In this document: one piece after another, positions 56,101 through 64,000 of the stretch
Position numbering within the stretch: position 1 is the first letter of the stretch
How the letters are laid out: the number at the start of each line of letters is the position of its first letter
Source of the DNA: Acinetobacter brisouisimilis
GTDB lineage: Bacteria > Pseudomonadota > Gammaproteobacteria > Pseudomonadales > Moraxellaceae
DNA length: 64,000 nt
Assembly: GCF_000368265.1 (NCBI RefSeq)
Contig: NZ_KB851218.1
Coordinates: 1 to 64,000 of the forward strand
Reading direction: 5' to 3'
Translations under genes and position numbers: made by a program
The notes under the pieces: model-generated
What the model was told of the DNA's origin: nothing
The model's input: the letters and a program-made list of their open reading frames with translations, nothing else
Database searches by the model: none

Positions 56101-57126
56101 ATGCCGATGGATGCCCTCCAGCAAATCCTACATATTCAGCGCAAGAAAAATCAGCAAGTCATGCGTAATGTAGCGCGCCTGTGGGATATTGGACAGAAAG
56201 CTCAAACGCCTGATGAACTGCTGGATGCGTTACATCCTTGGGGTGAAGATCGCGATTTACGCTTTTATAATGTATTGCCCATGTTTTTGGTGATTGCCAG
56301 TGTTCTGGTACTGATTTTAGGCGGTTTGCTGCATCATTATTTTCCATTCTTTTTTACACTACTGGCAAGCGTTGGTTTAGGTTTCTGGGCTTATCTCATT
56401 CATGAAAGCCAAAAACCGATTGATGAAGTGATTCAGTTTTTACGTGAACGCATGCTCAGCCTGCGGTACAATTTACACTTTCAAAAACTCCCTGACAACT
56501 TTACTGATCCGAGCAGAACCTTTTCAGTGCTGGCACAGCTCAAAGCCATGTTTCCACTATTTTCCAAAGGCACTGAAGTCAATCGACTGGATTACTTTGC
56601 GTCAACTACATGGTTACATGACGGGCAACGCTACCCTGTGATTATTTTTCAGTATGATTATATTGTTGAGGTTGCGACCACCAACCAGCGCGGCGAGCGC
56701 AATGTGATTCGGAAAATTAACAAACGCCAATGGGGTGCATTTATCTTTGATGCACCTGTGCTGGGGTTAGCGATTAGCAATACGGGCAATGATTTTTTCC
56801 CGCCTTATATCCAGGAATGGGAAACCAGCGATATTCAGACCAACCGTAAACTGGATATTTATGGCTGCGATGCACATGAGACTGCCAAACATATCACTCC
56901 GAGTTTCACATTAAAACTGTATGATTTTTTTGAGAAATTTACAGGAGATTTACTGTTTCACCCACGCGAAAGTATTGTATGTTATTTAGGGGAACAAGAC
57001 TTGTTTCGACTACAAAGCAAACAGGTCGAGATTCAAGAGATTTCTCACTTACGCGGACATCTAAGAACGCTGGGCATGCTGGAATACAATTTATTCAAAG
57101 AACATATGCTCAAACTATTATCATAA
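56101..57126 (+). CDS. DUF3137 family membrane protein
   Basis: 341 residues when started at ATG 56101 (MPMDALQQILHIQRKKN); a longer frame to 56062 is possible. Two hydrophobic helices lie at about 60-77 and 80-99. The rest (GTEVNRLDYFASTTWLHDGQRYPVII... and EKFTGDLLFHPRES) resembles DUF3137, which is often encoded next to LemA, as here (gap of 19 bases). Function unknown; membrane position likely. The start choice rests on weak ribosome-site evidence. Confidence 0.78.
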   Translation: MPMDALQQILHIQRKKNQQVMRNVARLWDIGQKAQTPDELLDALHPWGEDRDLRFYNVLPMFLVIASVLVLILGGLLHHYFPFFFTLLASVGLGFWAYLIHESQKPIDEVIQFLRERMLSLRYNLHFQKLPDNFTDPSRTFSVLAQLKAMFPLFSKGTEVNRLDYFASTTWLHDGQRYPVIIFQYDYIVEVATTNQRGERNVIRKINKRQWGAFIFDAPVLGLAISNTGNDFFPPYIQEWETSDIQTNRKLDIYGCDAHETAKHITPSFTLKLYDFFEKFTGDLLFHPRESIVCYLGEQDLFRLQSKQVEIQEISHLRGHLRTLGMLEYNLFKEHMLKLLS

Positions 57127-57145
57127 TTTTTATAGGATTCTATTC

Positions 57146-57715
57146 ATGTTTGGCTTTATTGTCTTTTTCGGTTTTTTTATTGTGCTGATCGTTTGGGGAA
57201 TCATGATCCGCAATAATATTGTGCGTTATCTAAATGCGACACAACGTTCATGGGCAGAAGTGGCGAACTTTGAGCTACAGAAAGTCAAAACACTGGATCA
57301 TCTTGAGCAAACCCTTGCCCAATATACTCATTTTGAAAAAAGCACGCTGGAAAAAGTGACTGAACTACGCCAACAGATCATGAATTTGAATCTACACCAC
57401 ACTGACACTTCACATTTACAGCATATTGAACAACTCAACCAAGAGTTGATACGCAATCTAAACCTTGTGGTCGAAAATTACCCTGAACTTAAAGCCGATC
57501 ATCTGTACAGTCAAATGATGCAGGAAATTCAGGAGCAAAATGAAAATGTCAGTGCGGCAATTAGTATTTTTAACCGTAACGTGGAAGCCTTCAATAACCA
57601 GATTGAAGTCTTCCCGAATAATATGATTAATACGATGACTTTGTCGAAAAAACCCATTCGCCCATTTCGTGATCCAATTATGAATCAGTCATACAGCTAC
57701 CGCCCCAACTTTTAA
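57146..57715 (+). CDS. LemA family protein
   Basis: 189 residues: an N-terminal membrane helix (about 3-22) followed by a mostly helical cytoplasmic or periplasmic domain. NNIVRYLNATQRSWAEVANFELQKVKTLDHLEQTL and NLVVENYPELKADHLYSQMMQEIQEQNENVSAAISIFNRNVEAFNNQIEVFPNN follow the LemA pattern (landmarks only). GGATTC precedes the ATG. Paired with DUF3137 upstream. Function is not established; the related LemA of Listeria is a membrane antigen. Confidence 0.85.
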   Translation: MFGFIVFFGFFIVLIVWGIMIRNNIVRYLNATQRSWAEVANFELQKVKTLDHLEQTLAQYTHFEKSTLEKVTELRQQIMNLNLHHTDTSHLQHIEQLNQELIRNLNLVVENYPELKADHLYSQMMQEIQEQNENVSAAISIFNRNVEAFNNQIEVFPNNMINTMTLSKKPIRPFRDPIMNQSYSYRPNF

Positions 57716-57744
57716 CATCAGTACGATGATGGGCTATCTGGTGA

Positions 57745-58672
57745 TCAGGGCAAATGATATCGAACCTGATTTCGACCTTGATCTTTGGCCAGATACAACA
57801 ATTCATCGGCTGAACGGATAAAGCTTTCAACTGTGAGGTATTGCTGAGTTTGTCCGTGAGTATTGCCCCCAATACTCACCGTAATTTTAGGAGCTTTGGC
57901 TGCACTGATCAGCGGCATTTCAATACAATTGACTGCTTTTCTAAAATGTTCAGCTAGACGAATGGCTTCTTCCTGTGAGGTTTCTGACAAAATCACCACA
58001 AATTTCTCACCACCAAAGTGTGCCACAAAATCATAGACTCGACTAAACATTTGTTTTAATAACTGCGCCACTGCAATCAGGCAATAATCACCCTGCAAGT
58101 GTCCATATTCATCATTGTACTTTTTAAAATGATCGATATCGATAAACAAAATCGAAAGGGGGCGCTCATTACGCTGTGCCCGTTTAAATTCTTGCTCAAG
58201 GCGTTCTTTTAAGGCTTGCCGATTAGAGACTTGCGTTAAAGGATCTTGTAATAAAAGCTCCTGATTGCGCTTATTGAGTTGTTCGAACTCTAGTTCAAGT
58301 CGTTACGTTCTGAAACATCAAACATAAACCCGATCAAGGCTGTAGTTTTGTTATTTTCACGAAGTACATGCACGACATCACGAATCCAGACATAATCTCC
58401 CTTTTAGTTGAACACTCGATAATCAGCTTCATGATCTGTTCCTTTATTAGACAAGGCCATACACACATTGAGTGTAGACTCCCGATCTTCAGGATGCATA
58501 AGGTCAATCCAGTCCTGTACTGTTTTAAAGCTATCGGGTGTCCAACCTAAAATGTCTTCAATTTGTGGGCCAATATAGCTAAATTCCTGGGTTTCCCAAT
58601 CCACTTTCCAAGGAATCGCTTTGGTTGTCTCAACCAGTGCTTTATAAAATTGCCATTTTTTTGTTCATTCAT
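57745..58672 (-). pseudogene. PAS-GGDEF diguanylate cyclase gene with three inactivating lesions
   Basis: The minus strand reconstructs a 309-residue PAS-GGDEF protein. (1) From ATG 58672 the frame MNEQKK is lost in a run of seven A residues; eight would restore it. (2) After DYRVFN there is TAA at about 58406-58404, and the frame resumes directly as KGDYVWIRDV; CAA-to-TAA is the simple explanation. (3) At about 58290-58295 TTGAAC replaces a probable TTGGAAC; DVSERNDL and ELEFEQLNKRN are on either side in different frames. The GGDEF domain then reads through to 57745. Its active-site motif is HFGGEKF, where GG[DE]EF is normal. PAS residues IGPQIEDILGW remain readable. Confidence 0.88.
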
Positions 58673-58947
58673 ATAATCTTCATCCTTTAATTTTTATATA
58701 AGAACAATCTATAATTTTTATAAGTCTATGCTTGTTGATTAAAATTTAATAAAAAACGCAACAAATCATTACAGCCATAGAGTACAAATCATTTAGATTT
58801 TCAATCCTCATCCATGATGATTTTTCTTCATATTTTATGAATGAATTTAACAGTTCCATACATCACAAAACTGGCGTTTATATACAGAATCAGGGAGAAT
58901 AGTCCTCTTTTAGCTTGAACAATCAGCGAACTGTTTTTTCGCCTTGA

Positions 58948-60090
<1,143 letters not shown>

Positions 60091-60172
60091 TTCGCAATAT
60101 TTGCGCTAGAGAGCAAGACAAGGTAAATTGCTCAAATAAGTCAGTAAATTTTATTTTTATTAGGAAACACAA

Positions 60173-60502
60173 ATGAGTCTGTTTATTTCTACAGCATATG
60201 CCGCAGGCGGCGCTGCACAACAACCAAGCATGATTGCCAATGTCGGGATGATCATCGTATTTGTTGCAATTTTCTACTTCTTGATCTGGCGTCCACAATC
60301 AAAACGTGCCAAAGAACACCGTACTCTGGTTGAAAGTCTAGGTGTGGGCAGCGAAGTGGTTTTTGCAGGTGGTTTGATGGGACGTATCCTCAAACTTGAA
60401 GGTGATTATGCTGTGGTTGAGCTAAGCCGTGGCAATGAAATCAAGATTCAACGTGCAAGTGTCGTTTCAGTATTACCAGAAGGCACTCTGAATAGTCTTT
60501 AA
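60173..60502 (+). CDS. yajC: Sec translocon accessory subunit YajC
   Basis: 109 residues with one membrane helix (about 20-42, MIANVGMIIVFVAIFYFLIW) and a C-terminal cytoplasmic domain (SLGVGSEVVFAGGLMGRIL...IKIQRASVVSVLPEG) standard for YajC. Associates with SecDF in the holo-translocon. The gene lies 82 bases after tgt and 54 before secD. Confidence 0.96.
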   Translation: MSLFISTAYAAGGAAQQPSMIANVGMIIVFVAIFYFLIWRPQSKRAKEHRTLVESLGVGSEVVFAGGLMGRILKLEGDYAVVELSRGNEIKIQRASVVSVLPEGTLNSL

Positions 60503-60512
60503 TTTTCTCCTT

Positions 60513-60534
60513 AAGTCGTGCAATCGCACGGCTT
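60513..60534 (+). terminator. Hairpin in the yajC-secD gap (possible attenuator)
   Basis: AAGTCGTGC / GCACGGCTT 9-bp stem with one G-U pair and an AATC loop. The following TTCTCATTTT is a weak U-tract, so partial attenuation is more likely than full termination. Confidence 0.45.
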
Positions 60535-60556
60535 TCTCATTTTAAGAAGATAGCAA

Positions 60557-62458
60557 ATGCGTTACCCTGCATGGAAATATTTGCTGATTATCGTGGTTTT
60601 GATTATCAGTACATTATACGCACTGCCAAGCTTATACCCAGATGAACCAGCGGTTCAGATTTCAGGGGCGAAGGCTGGTACCAACATTGACCAGTCGGTC
60701 TTGCAAAAAGCAGAGCAAATTTTAAAAAGCCAAAATATTGCCAGTCATGACAACAGCTTTACCAACAATGCTGCCTTACTGCGTGTTTCAAACTCAGATG
60801 CCCAGTTAAAAGCCAAAGATGTGTTGCGTCAGGCGCTTGGCGACCAATACGTTGTTGCGTTAAACCTTGCACCAACCACACCAGCATGGTTACAAAAAAT
60901 TGGCGCCAAGCCAATGAAACTGGGTCTGGACTTACGTGGTGGGGTTCACTTCCTGCTTGAAGTGGACATGGACAAAGCGTTATCTCAACGTATGGAAACT
61001 TCGGCAACTGATTTACGCCGTCAACTTCATGATAACAAACTGAAATTTAATAACCTTGCTGTCAATGGCAACGTGATTAACATCCAGTTTGCCAACAATG
61101 ATGACCGTGATGCAGCGACCAGTTTCTTGCGCCGCAATAACCCAGACTATACCTTGCAAGCATTGGCAACAGATACAGGTTCAACGCTGAACTTGACCTA
61201 TAGCGATGCGAAAAAACAAGAAATCCAGTCTTATGCAATCAACCAGAACTTAACCACATTACGTAATCGTATTAATGAGTTAGGTGTAGCAGAAGCAGTA
61301 GTTCAAAGCCAAGGCAACAACCGTATTGTGGTGGAACTGCCTGGTGTTCAGGATACTGCTGAAGCAAAACGTGTTTTAGGCCGTACTGCTAACTTGGAAT
61401 TCCGTCTGGTATCTGACCAGAATGACCAATATATTGACCCATATACAAGTAAATATAATGGTCAGCCATTACCTCCAGGTACAGAACTGTTTGCTTACCA
61501 GTCTTTAGACAGTGGTCGTCAGTTATTGCTTAACCGTAACCGTATCCTCACTGGTGAACGTGTTCAAAATGCGACTTCTGGTTTGAGCCAAGACACAGGC
61601 GGTGCAGAGGTGAACATTACCCTCGACAGCGCAGGTGGTAAACTGATGTCGGATGCAACCCGCAGTGCTGTGGGTAAACGTATGGCAGTATTGTTTATTG
61701 AAAATAAACAAAAAATTGCTTACGTAAAAGATCCGAAAACAGGTGCACAAACTGAAGTTCGTACACCATATACCGAGTCTGTGGTAATTAACGCAGCAAC
61801 AGTACAACAAGTTTTGGGTTCACAATTCCGTATTACGGGTTTAAGTTCACCACAGGAAGCTTCTGAGCTTGCCTTGATGCTACGTGCAGGTGCTCTTGCA
61901 GCGCCAATGTACTTTGTCGAAGAGCGTGTGGTCGGCCCAAGCCTTGGTCAAGAAAATATCGACAAAGGGATTCTATCGACTGAAGTCGGTTTTATTCTGG
62001 TTGCGATCTGGATGGTGGTGTTCTTCCGTGTCTTCGGTGTGATTGCCAACTTTGCACTGGTGATTAACATTGCCATGATTCTGACGGTCATGTCTTGGAT
62101 TGGCGCATCGCTGTCGCTTCCAGGTATTGCAGGTATTATCATCACCATTGGTATGGCGGTGGATGCCAACGTCTTGATCTGTGAGCGGATCCGAGAAGAA
62201 ATCAAATGGGGGGCCTCGCCCAAACAAGCCATTGTGGCAGGTTATGAGCGTGCCTATAACACCATTTTCGACTCGAACTTGACCACATTTATTGTTGCGT
62301 TCATTTTGTTCGCCATCGGTTCTGGCCCAATCAAAAGTTTTGCGGTAACGCATATGATCGGTATTGTCTGCTCAATGTTTACCTCAATTACCGTGACCCG
62401 TGCCATTGTGCAATTAATTTATGGCAAAAGCCGTGACTTGAAAAAGTTGAGCATTTAA
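60557..62458 (+). CDS. secD: Protein translocase subunit SecD
   Basis: Uses the proton gradient to pull translocating proteins on the periplasmic side, with SecF. 633 residues: N-terminal membrane helix, the large periplasmic P1 domain including LGLDLRGGVHFLLEVD, then five C-terminal helices with the conserved GIILTIGMAVDANVLI-type segment (GIIITIGMAVDANVLIC). Followed by secF eight bases later. Confidence 0.97.
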   Translation: MRYPAWKYLLIIVVLIISTLYALPSLYPDEPAVQISGAKAGTNIDQSVLQKAEQILKSQNIASHDNSFTNNAALLRVSNSDAQLKAKDVLRQALGDQYVVALNLAPTTPAWLQKIGAKPMKLGLDLRGGVHFLLEVDMDKALSQRMETSATDLRRQLHDNKLKFNNLAVNGNVINIQFANNDDRDAATSFLRRNNPDYTLQALATDTGSTLNLTYSDAKKQEIQSYAINQNLTTLRNRINELGVAEAVVQSQGNNRIVVELPGVQDTAEAKRVLGRTANLEFRLVSDQNDQYIDPYTSKYNGQPLPPGTELFAYQSLDSGRQLLLNRNRILTGERVQNATSGLSQDTGGAEVNITLDSAGGKLMSDATRSAVGKRMAVLFIENKQKIAYVKDPKTGAQTEVRTPYTESVVINAATVQQVLGSQFRITGLSSPQEASELALMLRAGALAAPMYFVEERVVGPSLGQENIDKGILSTEVGFILVAIWMVVFFRVFGVIANFALVINIAMILTVMSWIGASLSLPGIAGIIITIGMAVDANVLICERIREEIKWGASPKQAIVAGYERAYNTIFDSNLTTFIVAFILFAIGSGPIKSFAVTHMIGIVCSMFTSITVTRAIVQLIYGKSRDLKKLSI

Positions 62459-62466
62459 GGAGATCT

Positions 62467-63432
62467 ATGATGACCAATGTGACTCAACCTAAATCAAAAC
62501 AATACGGTCGCCCTGACAATGAACGCATTATTGGCTTCATGAAGATCAGCAAACCTGCTGCCTTCGCGTCAATTTTAATTACCATTGCCAGTATCTTCTT
62601 TATTGCCTTTCGTGGTCTAAACTTAGGTTTGGACTTTACCGGCGGTATTGCTGCAGAAGTCACCTATCAACAAGCGGTTGATCAGGATCAGGTAATTAAA
62701 TCGCTTGAATCGGCAGGTTTTCAACATGCAGTGGTACAAACCCTTGGCAGTAATAAGGATCTGTTGATTCGTATGCCTGTGCAAAAAGTCAAAGTAGATG
62801 ATTTAAGCAATACTTTGGCCAAAGCAGTCCAAGTGCCAAATAACACTGCAACCCTGCACAAAGTCGACTCTGTCGGCGGTCAGGTAGGTAATGAGCTGTA
62901 TGTTCGCTCTGCGGGTGCGGTAGCACTTGCACTGGTACTGATGCTGATTTATGTGACCATTCGCTTTGAGTTCAAACTGGCTGTGGGTGCAATTCTTTCC
63001 CTATTTCACGATATCTTGGTGATTTTAGGGGTGTTTGCGCTGATGCAGTGGCCGTTTGACCTAACGACTTTGGCGGCAGTACTGGCGGTAATTGGCTTCT
63101 CACTCAACGATAACATCGTGGTGTCTGACCGTATCCGTGAAAACTTCCGTAAGATTCGTGGCGCATCACCGCGTGAAGTGGTCGATATTGCATTGACTGA
63201 AACTTTGCGCCGTACTGTACACACCTCTGTAACCTTGTTACTGGTCGTTGTTGCCATGCTAGTTATGGGCGGTGAAGGTCTGCGCTGGTTCTCTGTGGCG
63301 ATGTTTATCGGGGTATTTGCAGGAACATATTCTTCGATTTATATCGCGACTGCCTATGCCGTGTGGCGTGGTTTGAATCGTCAGGACTTTATTGTACAAG
63401 TAAAACCTGAATTTGAAGATGAACATAAATAA
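62467..63432 (+). CDS. secF: Protein translocase subunit SecF
   Basis: 321 residues with six membrane helices and the SecF signature LNLGLDFTGGIAAEVTY. The GFSLNDNIVVSDRIREN segment carries the conserved membrane-embedded Asp/Asn region. AAGGAGA lies just before the ATG. An N-terminal cytoplasmic tail of about 35 residues (NVTQPKSKQYGRPDNE) precedes the first helix. Confidence 0.97.
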   Translation: MMTNVTQPKSKQYGRPDNERIIGFMKISKPAAFASILITIASIFFIAFRGLNLGLDFTGGIAAEVTYQQAVDQDQVIKSLESAGFQHAVVQTLGSNKDLLIRMPVQKVKVDDLSNTLAKAVQVPNNTATLHKVDSVGGQVGNELYVRSAGAVALALVLMLIYVTIRFEFKLAVGAILSLFHDILVILGVFALMQWPFDLTTLAAVLAVIGFSLNDNIVVSDRIRENFRKIRGASPREVVDIALTETLRRTVHTSVTLLLVVVAMLVMGGEGLRWFSVAMFIGVFAGTYSSIYIATAYAVWRGLNRQDFIVQVKPEFEDEHK

Positions 63433-63460
63433 TTGCTCATTTTCGATTTCGACTTAAATA

Positions 63461-63490
63461 AAAACAGCATCTTCGGATGCTGTTTTTTTA
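63461..63490. terminator. Bidirectional terminator with UUCG tetraloop after secF
   Basis: AAAACAGCATC-TTCG-GATGCTGTTTT: an 11-bp stem capped by the very stable C(UUCG)G loop, then T residues. The stop codon of the convergent gene lies inside its T-run. Confidence 0.93.
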
Positions 63491-64000
63491 TGGTTGAATA
63501 TAGCCAATCTCAGGGCTTAGACCCTCACGATCCCGCCATGCCACAGTACACAGCGCATCATTCCAAATCATGTGCTGATAAGAAAATTGCCCCAATTCAG
63601 GATGCTGACAATACCCCTGTTGCTGTCCTGCCACAGCTTGGGTATTTAAGGTATTTAAACTCAAACGGATACCCAGACCACAGGCTTTTAAAATTGCTTC
63701 CTTGGCTGTCCAGACCTGAAACCAGTATTCAGGGTTTTGCCCTGTAGCTTGCCAGTGCTGATATTCTTCGGGGTGAAAAGCATGTTCAGCCAGTGCCTGA
63801 AAACGCACCTTGCGCTGTAATGATTCAATATCAATACCGACATCTTGCACCTGCTGACTCACTGCCAACGCATAATGCTCACGGCCATGACTATGGTTAA
63901 ATGCCAGTTCAGGATAATTTCCCAAATAGGGTTTGCCATGCTCAGTTTTATCAAACTGCAAATCCTGTTCAGTAACGTTGAGCTGCCGTGCCAAGATCTC
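63488..64000 (-). CDS. 4'-phosphopantetheinyl transferase (5' end outside window)
   Basis: Transfers phosphopantetheine from CoA to carrier-protein serines. 170 residues are visible, starting mid-protein (EILARQLNV...); the frame is open to the window edge, so the N-terminus is missing. VGIDIESL and WTAKEAILKACGLG are the metal- and CoA-binding motifs of the Sfp/EntD type. The target carrier protein (siderophore, polyketide or ACP) cannot be seen. Confidence 0.88.
   Translation of the reverse strand, partial: EILARQLNVTEQDLQFDKTEHGKPYLGNYPELAFNHSHGREHYALAVSQQVQDVGIDIESLQRKVRFQALAEHAFHPEEYQHWQATGQNPEYWFQVWTAKEAILKACGLGIRLSLNTLNTQAVAGQQQGYCQHPELGQFSYQHMIWNDALCTVAWRDREGLSPEIGYIQP

Overview
The window looks like the chromosome of an Acinetobacter species, probably not A. 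baumannii itself. The DNA is moderately AT-rich. The proteins and their order are Acinetobacter-like: a BaeR/BaeS-type two-component pair, the trpA-accD-folC-SPOR cluster, and above all a saccharide locus lying between ilvE and aspS, which is where Acinetobacter keeps its lipooligosaccharide outer-core (OC) locus. Nearly everything is chromosomal; I see no insertion sequence, prophage, integrase or CRISPR array.

Layout. 1-5 kb: tRNA-Pro, argJ, a small secreted protein and secA, all leftward. 5-6.5 kb: a 1-Cys peroxiredoxin and a lipoprotein phosphatase, rightward. 6.5-13 kb: leftward biosynthesis (SPOR-domain protein, folC, accD, trpA; then trpB and trpF). 13-18 kb: a cobalamin riboswitch drives btuB, followed by a PduO-type cobalamin adenosyltransferase, a glycerophosphodiesterase and a delta-9 type desaturase. 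18-22.5 kb: selO, baeR/baeS and a divergent His-rich lipoprotein. 22.5-27.5 kb: two tandem long acyl-CoA dehydrogenases, psiE and an unknown gene. 27.6-31.3 kb: a phospholipase D-like protein and a ZnuD-like TonB-dependent receptor with a near-perfect Zur box. 31.3-34.1 kb: a DUF4184 membrane protein and aspS.

34.3-48.9 kb is the OC locus. A short rightward arm (late acyltransferase, small membrane protein, CgeB-like and GT25 glycosyltransferases) converges with a long leftward arm (two ELM1-type proteins, a polysaccharide deacetylase, GT4 enzymes, rmlBDAC for dTDP-L-rhamnose, an unrecognised protein and two GT2 genes). The last GT2 gene, at the convergence point in conspicuously AT-rich DNA, carries an in-frame TAA and is probably a pseudogene.

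48.9-64 kb returns to housekeeping genes: ilvE, glnE and a GAF histidine kinase leftward; a roughly 0.75-kb gene-free stretch; tRNA-Leu(CAA); queA; a DUF3137/LemA pair; a PAS-GGDEF gene broken by three separate lesions; tgt-yajC-secD-secF; and the 3' part of a phosphopantetheinyl transferase that runs off the right edge.

Most start codons were moved inward from the longest reading frame where a Shine-Dalgarno site or known family N-terminus favoured it; these choices are stated per gene. The most informative observations are the two decayed genes, the kissing-loop architecture of the cobalamin riboswitch, the Zur operator, and the particular gene set of the OC locus. I did not find a convincing wholly new system.
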